A DNA stretch of 52,788 nucleotides, from assembly GCF_014649495.1 (NCBI RefSeq), contig NZ_BMTD01000018.1, forward strand, positions 122,229 through 175,016. Direction: 5' to 3'. A program made the position numbers and the translations under genes. This document shows positions 14,119 to 21,997 of the stretch, piece by piece. Each line of letters begins with the position of its first letter. Positions within the stretch are counted from its first letter, which is position 1. The notes under the pieces were generated by a model. That model was not told the DNA's origin. It did no database searches and worked only from the letters and a program-made list of their open reading frames with translations. Source of the stretch: Streptomyces filipinensis. Lineage in GTDB: Bacteria > Actinomycetota > Actinomycetes > Streptomycetales > Streptomycetaceae.

Positions 14119-15341
14119 GCGACCGGTACACGGTGATCTCCGCCGACTGCCATGCGGGAGCCGATCTCCTGGACTACAAGCCGTACCTGGAGAAGCGGTA
14201 CCACGACGACTTCGACCTCTGGGCGGCCACCTACGTCAACCCCTACGAGGACCTGCTGGCCGACGCCGCCGACCGCAACTGGAACTCCGAGCGGCGCCTC
14301 GCGGAGCTGGAGGCGGACGGGATCGTGGCAGAGGTGATCTTCCCGAACACCATCCCGCCGTTCTTCCCGTCCGGCTCGCTGATGGCCCCGCCGCCGACCG
14401 CCGAGGACTTCGAGCGGCGCTGGGCCGGGCTGCGCGCCCACAACCGCTGGCTCGCGGACTTCTGCGCGGCCACGCCGGGCCGCCGGGCCGGCGTCTTCCA
14501 GATCCTGCTCGGCGACGTCGAACAGGCGGTCAAGGAGATCCGCCGGGCCGCGGCGGCGGGCCTGAAGGGCGGCCTGATGCTGCCCGGCACCCCGCCCGGC
14601 TCCGGCCTGCCCGAGCTGTACTCGCGCACGTACGACCCGATCTGGGCCGCCTGCGCGGAACTCGGCCTCCCCGTCAACCACCACGCCGGCTCGGCCTCCC
14701 CGCCGCTCGGCGAGGAACCGGCCGCCCGCGCGGTGTTCATGGTGGAGACGACCTGGTTCTCCCACCGGGCCCTGTGGCACCTGGTGTTCGGCGGCGCCTT
14801 CCGCCGTCACCCGGACCTGAGACTGGTCCTGACCGAACAGGGCTCCGGCTGGATCCCCGGAGTGCTCGGCATGCTGGACTACTACCACGGCCGCCTGGTC
14901 GCCGCGGCCACGAAGGCGGACACGGCCGAGGCCAAGTTCGGCGCCGGTCTCGCCGACGGCATGGGCGCGCCGCCCTCCCGGGTCTGGCGGGACAACTGCT
15001 TCGTCGGCGCCAGCTTCATGCGCCCGCACGAGGTGCCGCTGCGCGACCGCATCGGCGTCGACAAGATCATGTGGGGCAGCGACTACCCGCACGACGAGGG
15101 GACCCACCCCTACACCCGCGAGGCGCTCCGCTTCGCCTACCCGGGCGTCCCCCGCGACGAGCTCGCGGCCATGCTGGGCGGCAACGCGGCCCGCGTCTAC
15201 GGCTTCGACCTCGCCCTCCTGGACCCCATAGCGGCGAAGGTGGGCCCCACGGCGGCCGAGCTCGCCGAACCCCTGACGAAACCCCCGGCGGACGCGACCA
15301 GTCCGGTGTTCGCGCGGGGGGCGTCGGTGCGCGTGTGGTGA
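14115..15341 (+). CDS. amidohydrolase-family (ACMSD-type TIM barrel) protein, second of a pair
   Basis: 408 residues, from the ATG of the ATGA overlap with the preceding gene. The opening 'TVISADCHAGADLLDYKPYL' parallels the first paralogue, as do 'AHNRWLADFCAATPGRRAG' and 'IMWGSDYPHDEGTHPYTRE'; 'LPVNHHAGSAS' provides the histidines of a metal site. Divergence between the two is large enough that they may form a heteromer or act on successive intermediates rather than being redundant. A metal-dependent cytosolic decarboxylase or hydrolase is expected. It is the last gene of the TetR-linked operon. Confidence 0.85.
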   Translation: MSDRYTVISADCHAGADLLDYKPYLEKRYHDDFDLWAATYVNPYEDLLADAADRNWNSERRLAELEADGIVAEVIFPNTIPPFFPSGSLMAPPPTAEDFERRWAGLRAHNRWLADFCAATPGRRAGVFQILLGDVEQAVKEIRRAAAAGLKGGLMLPGTPPGSGLPELYSRTYDPIWAACAELGLPVNHHAGSASPPLGEEPAARAVFMVETTWFSHRALWHLVFGGAFRRHPDLRLVLTEQGSGWIPGVLGMLDYYHGRLVAAATKADTAEAKFGAGLADGMGAPPSRVWRDNCFVGASFMRPHEVPLRDRIGVDKIMWGSDYPHDEGTHPYTREALRFAYPGVPRDELAAMLGGNAARVYGFDLALLDPIAAKVGPTAAELAEPLTKPPADATSPVFARGASVRVW

Positions 15342-15372
15342 CGTCCGGGGTGCGTCCTGCCGGACCGGCGGC

Positions 15373-15394
15373 CGTGGAGGTGCGATCCTCCGTG
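15373..15394 (+). promoter_or_regulatory. hairpin that pairs the ribosome binding site of the VIT gene
   Basis: CGTGGAGG (15373-15380) can pair with CCTCCGTG (15387-15394) across a 6-nt loop, 8 bp including two G-U pairs, ending 2 nt before the GTG start. The GGAGG is the only good ribosome site for the gene, so folding should reduce translation. Seen directly; regulation is inferred. Confidence 0.45.
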
Positions 15395-15396
15395 CT

Positions 15397-16107
15397 GTGA
15401 CGGAACCCACCCACGAAGAGGCCCACGGGGGCGCGCTCGGCTCGCGGCTGAACTGGCTGCGGGCCGCCGTGCTCGGCGCGAACGACGGCATCGTCTCCAC
15501 CGCGGGCATCGTCGTCGGCGTGGCCGGCGCGACCGAGAGCCGGTCCGCGCTGCTCACCGCCGGACTGGCCGGCCTGCTCGCCGGTTCGATGTCCATGGCG
15601 GCCGGGGAGTACGTCTCCGTCTCCACCCAGCGCGACTCCGAGACGGCCGCGCTGGCCGTGGAGAAACGGGAACTGCGGGAGCAGCCGGAGGCCGAGCTGC
15701 GGGAGCTGACCACGCTGCTGCAGGAGCGCGGCCTGTCCCACGAGGTGGCCCGGGAGGCCGCCGAACAGCTCACCGCGCGGGACGCGCTGCGGGCTCACGC
15801 GCGCGTGGAGCTCGGTATCGACCCGGAGGAGCTCGCCAACCCCTGGCACGCGGCCTGGGCGAGCTTTCTGGCCTTCACGGTGGGCGCGCTGCTGCCCCTG
15901 CTGGCCATCGTCCTGCCCCCGGCCGGCCTGCGGCTCGGCGTCACCGTCGGCTCCGTCCTCGCCGCGCTCGTCCTCACCGGCTGGACCAGCGCCCGCCTGG
16001 GCGCGGCGGACCCGGCGCGGGCGGTCCTGCGCAACATGGCGGGCGGTGCGCTGGCCATGGGGGTCACCTACGCGGCGGGCAGCCTGCTGGGAGCGGCGGG
16101 CGTGTGA
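15397..16107 (+). CDS. VIT1/CCC1-family iron/manganese transporter
   Basis: 236 residues. 'LRAAVLGANDGIVSTAGIVV' near residue 20-40 is the CCC1/VIT1 signature, followed by 'LAGSMSMAAGEYVSVSTQRD' with the conserved Met/Glu cluster, an acidic helical cytosolic insert (about 85-145), and three further membrane helices (AFTVGALLPLLAIVL and onward). Members move Fe2+ or Mn2+ out of the cytosol by exchange with protons. The GTG start is preceded by a GGAGG that can be sequestered in a hairpin. It is monocistronic, with a hairpin at 16172 between it and the alcohol dehydrogenase. Confidence 0.88.
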   Translation: MTEPTHEEAHGGALGSRLNWLRAAVLGANDGIVSTAGIVVGVAGATESRSALLTAGLAGLLAGSMSMAAGEYVSVSTQRDSETAALAVEKRELREQPEAELRELTTLLQERGLSHEVAREAAEQLTARDALRAHARVELGIDPEELANPWHAAWASFLAFTVGALLPLLAIVLPPAGLRLGVTVGSVLAALVLTGWTSARLGAADPARAVLRNMAGGALAMGVTYAAGSLLGAAGV

Positions 16108-16171
16108 TCACCCCGGTCCGCGTCCCGCGGCACCTCGGCGAGCGGCCCGCACAGGGGACGTCGTACCGTGA

Positions 16172-16200
16172 GGTGCGCTCGACCACCCCCTGAGCGCACC
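16172..16200 (+). terminator. 9-bp perfect hairpin between VIT gene and alcohol dehydrogenase
   Basis: GGTGCGCTC pairs with GAGCGCACC across 11 nt. It lies 65 nt after one stop and 32 nt before the next start, so it may end one transcript or structure the next leader. Confidence 0.5.
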
Positions 16201-16231
16201 CGCACGATCCCGCACGAGAAGGACCCTCGCC

Positions 16232-17281
16232 ATGCGCGCCACCACCATCCACGCCCCCTACGACATGCGCGTGGAGGACGTCCCCGAGCCCATGGTGCAG
16301 CTGCCCACCGACGCCGTGGTGCGGGTGCTGCGCTCCTGCATCTGCGGCAGCGACCTGTGGGCCTACCGGGGCGAGGCGGCCCGGCAGCCGGGCCAGCGCA
16401 TCGGACACGAGTTCCTCGGTGTCGTCGAGGAGACCGGCTCCGAGGTGGGCACGGTCAAGCGCGGCGATCTGGTGGTCGCGCCCTTCATGTGGTCCGACGG
16501 TGTCTGCGACTACTGCCGCGAGGGCCTGACGACCTCCTGCGAGCACGGTGGCTTCTGGGGCTCCGTCGGCTACGACGGAGGCCAGGGCGAGGCCGTGCGC
16601 GTGCCGTTCGCCGACGGCACCCTCGTGCGACTCCCCAAGGACGCGGCCGGCGACGACCACCTGCTGTCGGCCCTGCTGACCCTCTCCGACGTCCTCGGCA
16701 CCGGCCACCACGCCGCCCTCGGCGCGGGCGCCCGCCCCGGCGCCACGGTCGCCGTCGTCGGTGACGGCGCGGTCGGCCTGTGCGCCGTGCTGGCCGCCAA
16801 GCGGCTCGGCGCCGAGCGGATCATCGCGCTGGGCCGGCACGAGGTCCGCACCGACATCGCGCGCCGCTTCGGCGCCACCGACGTCGTCGCCGAGCGCGGG
16901 GACGCGGCCGTCGAGGCCGTCCGTGAACTCACCCGCGGCCAGGGCGCACACGCGGTCGTGGAGGCCGTCGGCACCGAGCAGTCCATGCGGACGGCCGTCA
17001 ACATCACCCGCGACGGTGGCGCGATCGGCTTCGTCGGCGTGCCGCACGGCAGCGGCACCGGCCTGGACCTCGGCGTCATGTTCGACCGGAACATCGCCCT
17101 GCGCGGCGGCGTCGCACCCGTCCGCGCCTACATCCCGGACCTGCTGCCGGACGTCCTCGACGGCACGATCGACCCCTCGCCGGTGTTCGACATGACCGTC
17201 GGCATCGAAGGCGTGCCCGACGGCTACCGGGCCATGGACGAGCGCACCGCCCTCAAGGTGCTCGTCACCAACGACCGGTAG
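16232..17281 (+). CDS. zinc-dependent alcohol dehydrogenase (MDR superfamily)
   Basis: 349 residues. The catalytic zinc ligands are 'SCICGSD' (Cys) and 'IGHEFLG' (His, Glu). The structural-zinc lobe 'VCDYCREGLTTSC' has three of the usual four cysteines. The nucleotide-binding motif is 'VAVVGDGAVGLCAVLAAKRL' and the family loop 'DVLGTGHHAA' is present. It is cytosolic and NAD(P)-dependent; the substrate is unknown, with threonine-dehydrogenase-like members closest in pattern. The ribosome site GAAGGA precedes the ATG. Convergent with the CopD-like gene, with only 4 nt between stops. Confidence 0.88.
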   Translation: MRATTIHAPYDMRVEDVPEPMVQLPTDAVVRVLRSCICGSDLWAYRGEAARQPGQRIGHEFLGVVEETGSEVGTVKRGDLVVAPFMWSDGVCDYCREGLTTSCEHGGFWGSVGYDGGQGEAVRVPFADGTLVRLPKDAAGDDHLLSALLTLSDVLGTGHHAALGAGARPGATVAVVGDGAVGLCAVLAAKRLGAERIIALGRHEVRTDIARRFGATDVVAERGDAAVEAVRELTRGQGAHAVVEAVGTEQSMRTAVNITRDGGAIGFVGVPHGSGTGLDLGVMFDRNIALRGGVAPVRAYIPDLLPDVLDGTIDPSPVFDMTVGIEGVPDGYRAMDERTALKVLVTNDR

Positions 17282-17285
17282 CCCG

Positions 17286-18296
17286 TCACGACCAGCGGAT
17301 CGGCAGCGGCAGCGCCGTGAGCAGACCCGAGACCGCGACGACCGCGCCCAGCACGATCAGCTCGGCCCGGGCGGGCGGGTACGCGGTCAGCGGGCCGGCG
17401 GCGCGGCCCAGCCGGATCCGCGCCCACAGGGCGAGCAGCCCGACGGCGGCGACCAGGACCACCTTGGCCAGCAGGGTGCGCCCGTACGCCGTCGTCGTCA
17501 GCTGCTCCAGGATCGTGGCCGAGGGCATACGCCGCAGCGAGCTGCACACGCCCGTCGCGGTGACGGCCGCCAGCAGAACGGCCGCCACGCGCGCGTAGCG
17601 GCCGAGCAGCGCGGCCCCGGCGGGAGCGCCACGCCACCGCCCGATCAGCCGCAGGGTGTGCAGCAGACCGCCGGCCCACAGCGCCGCGCACGTCAGATGG
17701 ACCAGCGTCAGACCTGAGCCGATCAGCGGGCTCTGCTCGGTCGGGGGGTGCGCCCGCAGCGCCTCCGCGACCACGACCGCGCCCAGGGGCCACACCTGGG
17801 CCGCCGGACGCCGGGAGAACGCGCACAGGGCCGCCAGCGGAAAGGCGTTGACCTCCACCAGGGCCAGTGCGCCGTCGCGGGAGCCGTACAGGCCGCCGAC
17901 GTCGATCTGGCCGAGGCCGTGCGGGATCAGATCGCCCGCGGCCACCACCGAGGCGAGCGCGAGCGCGGCCACGAAGCCGACGGCACCGGCGAACGGCGCC
18001 CAGCTGCGCGGCCGTTCGGCCGGCACACCGGGCAGGCCCCGCGCCAGCCGGTGCGCGAACAGCTCGCCCAGGGGCACACCGAGCGCGGCGAACAGCACCG
18101 CGCGCAGCAGCCCGATGCCGCCGGCTCCCGGCGCGGCGGCCTCCCCGGTGCCGTGCAGCGCCGCCGACGGCCCGAGCAGCGGGATCAGGGTGCCCAGCGC
18201 CACCAGGACCAGGAGGGCGACGGCCCGGCCGGTGCCGGACCGCCGGGCGCGGCCGTCTTCGTCGCTCAGCTCGGCGGACGGGCGTATCAGGCTCAC
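17286..18296 (-). CDS. CopD-like multi-pass membrane protein
   Basis: 336 residues with about eight or nine hydrophobic helices. The C-terminal half matches the copper resistance D domain: 'HLTCAALWAGGLLHTLRL' and 'GRTLLAKVVLVAAVGLLAL' contain the family's His-Trp and Lys positions. CopD proteins import copper or pass it to cuproenzymes. No CopC-like secreted partner is encoded next to it, unlike the usual CopC-CopD pair or fusion. The start is the GTG at 18296, with weak ribosome-site support. It lies downstream of the CoA-transferase gene on the same strand after a 99-bp gap. Confidence 0.8.
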   Translation of the reverse strand: MSLIRPSAELSDEDGRARRSGTGRAVALLVLVALGTLIPLLGPSAALHGTGEAAAPGAGGIGLLRAVLFAALGVPLGELFAHRLARGLPGVPAERPRSWAPFAGAVGFVAALALASVVAAGDLIPHGLGQIDVGGLYGSRDGALALVEVNAFPLAALCAFSRRPAAQVWPLGAVVVAEALRAHPPTEQSPLIGSGLTLVHLTCAALWAGGLLHTLRLIGRWRGAPAGAALLGRYARVAAVLLAAVTATGVCSSLRRMPSATILEQLTTTAYGRTLLAKVVLVAAVGLLALWARIRLGRAAGPLTAYPPARAELIVLGAVVAVSGLLTALPLPIRWS

Positions 18297-18395
18297 CCCG
18301 TGATCTTCGCCAGTCGCCGCAGAACCGGGCAAGTCCCGGAAAACAACTGGTGTACGGCATTCCACCGATACATATGTTTCCGGCCGCCCCCGCGT

Positions 18396-19772
18396 TCACC
18401 GCCAGTGGGCGCTGTCCGACCCCCAGGGCACCGGAGGCCTCGTCCAGTCGGCGGGGCCACCCGTGAAGGACACCGGCGGCAGCGCGTACCGCAGCCGGCC
18501 GAGCGGGCTGTCCCGCTCGGCCAGCCACGCCTGCGGCCCCTCGTACGCCGCACCCGTGGCCGCGGCCGGCCGGATCCCTTCCGTCAGCCAGAGCGCGGTC
18601 CGGGCCAGCGCCAGCCGCACCCACCGGCCGCCCCCGTCGTACGACTGCTCGGTCAGCGCCCGCAGTACGGCCGCCGCCAGCAGATACCCGGTGCCGTGGT
18701 CCAGGGCCTGCGCGGGCAGCGCGCCGGGCTCCGCGGCCGAGCCCTCGGTCGCCGCGATACCGGTCGCGACCTGGACGAGGCTGTCGAAGCCGCGCCGCCC
18801 GCCCCAGGGGCCGTACGCGCCCCACGCCGAGAGCTGCGCCACGACCAGCCCGGGCCGGCGCGCGAACAGGGCCTCCGGGGAGAGCCCGTACCGGTCGAGA
18901 GCGCCGGGCCGGTAGCCGGTGACGACGACGTCGGCCGAGGCCAGCAGCTCCTCGAAGGCGGCCCGGTCGACACCCAGGTCGAGCGTGGCGGACCGCTTGC
19001 CGAATCCCGTGTCGGCGTGCTGCTCGGGCAGCTCGGGCAGCTGCGGGGCGTCCAGGCGGAGCACGTCCGCGCCGAGCAGGCCGAGGGTGCGGGTGGCGAC
19101 CGGCCCGGCGAGGACCCGGGTGAGGTCCAGTACGCGCAGCCCGGCCGCGGGCAGCAGCGCGGCGGCGGCCGGATCCAGGGGCGCGAACACGCGCGTGGGT
19201 GCCGTGCTCCGCCGCTCGCGCTCGACCAGCGGCCGTGCGGACACCTCGGCGGCCTGCTCGTGCGCCCGCCACTCCTCCGGGGTGCGCAGGGCGACGGCGA
19301 GGCCGCCGGCGCCGCAGACCGTCTCCTCGACCTCGCGTGCGGAGCGTTCGGCGAGCCGAGCGGCCACCGCCTCCACCGAGGCGTTCGCCGGCATGCCCAG
19401 CGCGCCGAGCAGACGGGCCCGGTGATGGGCGTAGTTGGCATGGGTGCGCACCCAGCCGTCGGCCGTCGGCCAGAACCGCGACAGCGGCGCGAAGCCGACC
19501 GGTGCCCGCCCGTCGACCAGCAGGTGCCGCTCACTGTGGAAGGCGGCCGCGACGGCGCCGTCGTCGACCCGGACGCCGGGCACCTCGGCGAGGCCGGCCC
19601 GGCGGGCCGCCAGCTCCGCGGCGGCCAGCGCACAGGAGCCGACACAGGCGCGGGCGAGCTCCCGGACGGGAAGGCGCGCCTGGAGCGCGCCTTCCCGCGG
19701 CACCGTGGTGACCCGCACAGGAGCGGCGGGATCGCCGCCCAGGGCGGACCATGCGAACTTGATACCAGTCAT
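18396..19772 (-). CDS. type III CoA-transferase (CaiB/BaiF) family protein with N-terminal C-domain-like half
   Basis: 458 residues. The canonical family start 'LRVLDLTRVLAGPVATRTLG' occurs at residue 212, not at the N-terminus. It is followed by 'DTGFGKRSATLDLG', 'VVVTGYRPGALDRYGL' and the catalytic aspartate in 'GFDSLVQVATGIA'. The first 200 residues resemble the normally later part of the family ('GWVRTHANYAHHRARLLGAL', 'LRTPEEWRAHEQA'), so the protein looks like a permuted or fused arrangement. It should transfer CoA between carboxylic acids in the cytosol; substrate unknown. The ATG at 19772 sits inside the palindrome AGTCATGACT and has no clear ribosome site. Confidence 0.82.
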   Translation of the reverse strand: MTGIKFAWSALGGDPAAPVRVTTVPREGALQARLPVRELARACVGSCALAAAELAARRAGLAEVPGVRVDDGAVAAAFHSERHLLVDGRAPVGFAPLSRFWPTADGWVRTHANYAHHRARLLGALGMPANASVEAVAARLAERSAREVEETVCGAGGLAVALRTPEEWRAHEQAAEVSARPLVERERRSTAPTRVFAPLDPAAAALLPAAGLRVLDLTRVLAGPVATRTLGLLGADVLRLDAPQLPELPEQHADTGFGKRSATLDLGVDRAAFEELLASADVVVTGYRPGALDRYGLSPEALFARRPGLVVAQLSAWGAYGPWGGRRGFDSLVQVATGIAATEGSAAEPGALPAQALDHGTGYLLAAAVLRALTEQSYDGGGRWVRLALARTALWLTEGIRPAAATGAAYEGPQAWLAERDSPLGRLRYALPPVSFTGGPADWTRPPVPWGSDSAHWR

Positions 19773-19816
19773 GACTGTACTATGCAGTATTGACTGAATC
19801 AATATATCGATAGAGG
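19767..19816. promoter_or_regulatory. AT-rich palindromic region upstream of the CoA-transferase
   Basis: This 50-bp stretch is unusually AT-rich. It holds AGTCATGACT (19767-19776, spanning the start codon) and TATTGA-ctgaa-TCAATA (19788-19804). It is a plausible promoter and operator for the minus-strand CoA-transferase. No regulator gene adjoins it. Confidence 0.35.
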
Positions 19817-19847
19817 TGGACGCTGCTGCTCAACGGCTGCGTGAGGG

Positions 19848-21377
19848 CTACTTGACGGCACGCAGCGCGTTGACGACGCCGAAGCCGTAGAAGCCGTTGA
19901 CGCGCTTGCCGCCGACGCAGGTCGCGTCCACGACCCCGTCGCCGTTGCCGTCGTAGGGCCCGCTCGGGCAGCCCGGGTTGTCCGCCTCGGCCTTCAGCAG
20001 GGCCTGCAGCTGAGCCGGGGTGGCGTGGGGATGGGCCGACTTCAGCAGCGCGGCGACCGCGGCCACGTGCGGCGAGGCCATCGAGGTGCCCTGGAGGAAG
20101 CCGTACTGGCCGTTCGGCAGCGTGGACAGGATGCGCCCGTTCTTCGACGGGGTGTCCGGGATCTGGAACTTGTCGCCGCCCGGCCCCGCCACGTCGATCA
20201 CGCCCTGGCCGTAACTGGAGTAGTACGACTTGGCGCCCTTCACGCCCACCGCGCTCACGGTGACCACGCCGGGCAGCTGGGTCGGCACGTCGAAGCACTC
20301 GTGCGGGTCGACCGTGCGGGTCGTGGCGGTCGAGTCGTCGGGGCTGGAGGCGTCCGTGAGCGCGTCCGCGTCCAGGTCGTCGTTGGAGTTGCCCGCGGAG
20401 GCCACGTTGAGTGTGCCCTTGCGCTGTGCGTACGACTGGGCCCTGTTGACCGCGTCAACGATGGCACGCTGATCGGGATCATCCATGCAGTTGTACAGCC
20501 ACGGATCAACGTAGTAGCTGTTGTTGGTGATCTGGATGCCGTGGTCGGCGGCGAACACGAACGCGCAGACCACACTCTCCGGATAGAACAGAGAGGTGGA
20601 GTCCGGCTGGGCCACCGTGATGCTCGCGACCTTCACACCCGGCGCCACCCCGGCCACGCCTATGCCGTTGCGGGCCGCGGCTATCTCACCGGCCACATGG
20701 GTGCCGTGGTAGTGATCGGCGTCCGCCGGACGCCACGCGCCGTACGTCGTGTCCGCCTTGCCGCTCACGCAGTTCGCCGACTGGGAGGCGGAGAAGTTCG
20801 GCGCGATGTCCGGGTGGGTGTCGTCGACGCCGGTGTCGATGACACCGACGGTCACGCTCCTGCTGCCCGGGTTGATCCGCGCGGCCTCGTCGGCGCCGAT
20901 CGCCCGCAGATCCCACTGGTCCGCCTCCAGGGGTTCCTCGCCCGCCGCCGCACCGGCGGCGAGCTTCGCGGCCTCCGCCTTCGACAGGACCTGCACGGCG
21001 CCCTCGTCGGTCGTGCCCGCGGCACTGAGCGGCGCGGTGCGCGTGGCGCCCGCCGAGTCGACCCCGCGCACCGCGCGCATCCGCGCGCCGAAGCCGGGGT
21101 TCGCCGAGTGGGCGACGATCACGCCGATCCGGTCGTAACGGGCCACGACGGTGCCACCGTTGCGGAGGATCTCGCGCTGCACCGACTCGATCGTGTGGCG
21201 ATCGGTACCGGTGTTGACCACATACGCGAGATTCGGTCCGTCGTCCGCCGCCCGCGCCGCCGGGGCCGTGACGGGTGCCGCCGAGGCGGCCGCCGGCAGG
21301 AAACCGAGCGAGGCGGTCAGCGACAGCACGACCGGCACGGCGAGAGCGAGCCGGCGTCTGGAGCGCAGATGAGCCAT
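19848..21377 (-). CDS. secreted S8 (subtilisin-family) serine protease
   Basis: 509 residues. A signal peptide with basic start and hydrophobic core (about 1-35, ending near ASA-APV) is followed by an inhibitor_I9-like propeptide. The catalytic triad is complete: Asp in 'VGVIDTGVDDTHPDI', His in 'DHYHGTHVAGEIAA', Ser in 'GTSMASPHVAAVAALLK'. The oxyanion Asn is in 'NVASAGNSNDD'. The C-terminal stretch 'GPYDGNGDGVVDATC' looks like a calcium-binding loop. It is an extracellular peptidase, as expected of a mycelial scavenger. Promoter signals must lie in the 263-bp gap shared with the DUF485 gene. Confidence 0.93.
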   Translation of the reverse strand: MAHLRSRRRLALAVPVVLSLTASLGFLPAAASAAPVTAPAARAADDGPNLAYVVNTGTDRHTIESVQREILRNGGTVVARYDRIGVIVAHSANPGFGARMRAVRGVDSAGATRTAPLSAAGTTDEGAVQVLSKAEAAKLAAGAAAGEEPLEADQWDLRAIGADEAARINPGSRSVTVGVIDTGVDDTHPDIAPNFSASQSANCVSGKADTTYGAWRPADADHYHGTHVAGEIAAARNGIGVAGVAPGVKVASITVAQPDSTSLFYPESVVCAFVFAADHGIQITNNSYYVDPWLYNCMDDPDQRAIVDAVNRAQSYAQRKGTLNVASAGNSNDDLDADALTDASSPDDSTATTRTVDPHECFDVPTQLPGVVTVSAVGVKGAKSYYSSYGQGVIDVAGPGGDKFQIPDTPSKNGRILSTLPNGQYGFLQGTSMASPHVAAVAALLKSAHPHATPAQLQALLKAEADNPGCPSGPYDGNGDGVVDATCVGGKRVNGFYGFGVVNALRAVK

Positions 21378-21640
21378 GGGATCTCCACATCATCCGGATA
21401 CAGAACCGCCCGAGACACACAGGTTGGTGCTCGGGCAGGTACATGACGGGTGGTGCAGGCAGAAGCTATCCCCCTGCCTTGCCCCTCAGCAATCACTTGG
21501 CAATGACTCACCAAGACCGCTTGCGAATGAAACTCATAGGACTTGAACCGCTCCTCGCGTGGCGCCGTGGACCTTGGACGGGGAGCACGAGCACCATCGA
21601 GCCCCCGCCCTCAACGGCATCCGCAACGCGAGGAGACTTC

Positions 21641-21997
21641 GTGGCCACCGAGACACCGCCCCCCGCGACCCCGGGGGCGCCACTTCCCTCCACCGAGGAG
21701 TTCGTCGATGTGCAGCACAGCGCGGAGTTCGGTGAACTGCGCCGCGCCCACCGCTCCTTCGCCTTCCCGCTGACCATCGCCTTCACCGCCTGGTACCTGC
21801 TGTACGTCCTGCTGTCCAACTACGCGGGCGGCTTCATGGGCACCAAGGTGGCCGGCAACATCAACGTGGCCCTCGTCCTGGGCCTCGCCCAGTTCCTCAC
21901 CACCTTCCTCATCGCCTGGTGGTACGCCCGGCACGCCGCCGCCAAGCTCGACCCCAAGGCGGAGGCCATCAAGTCCCGGATGGAGGGCGGCGCATGA
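21641..21997 (+). CDS. DUF485 family inner-membrane protein
   Basis: 118 residues from a GTG preceded by AGGAGA. Two membrane helices ('FPLTIAFTAWYLLYVLLSNY' and 'VALVLGLAQFLTTFLIAWWY') and the motif 'FGELRRAHRSFAFP' identify DUF485 (YjcH-like). These small proteins are encoded directly before acetate/solute symporters, and here the stop overlaps the symporter start in an ATGA. The role is presumed to be support of the symporter. Upstream in-frame extensions from 21275 overlap the protease promoter and are not credible. Confidence 0.9.
   Translation: MATETPPPATPGAPLPSTEEFVDVQHSAEFGELRRAHRSFAFPLTIAFTAWYLLYVLLSNYAGGFMGTKVAGNINVALVLGLAQFLTTFLIAWWYARHAAAKLDPKAEAIKSRMEGGA

Noticed and set aside
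11568..15341. 1257-codon plus-strand open frame
   Set aside because: Only its 3' end (from 14115) is a real gene; the upstream part is out of frame with the SDR and first amidohydrolase genes and is Arg/Pro-rich noise.
21480..21560. possible tRNA before the DUF485 gene (ACTTGAACCGC string)
   Set aside because: No cloverleaf with a TTCRANNC arm and paired acceptor stem could be built.
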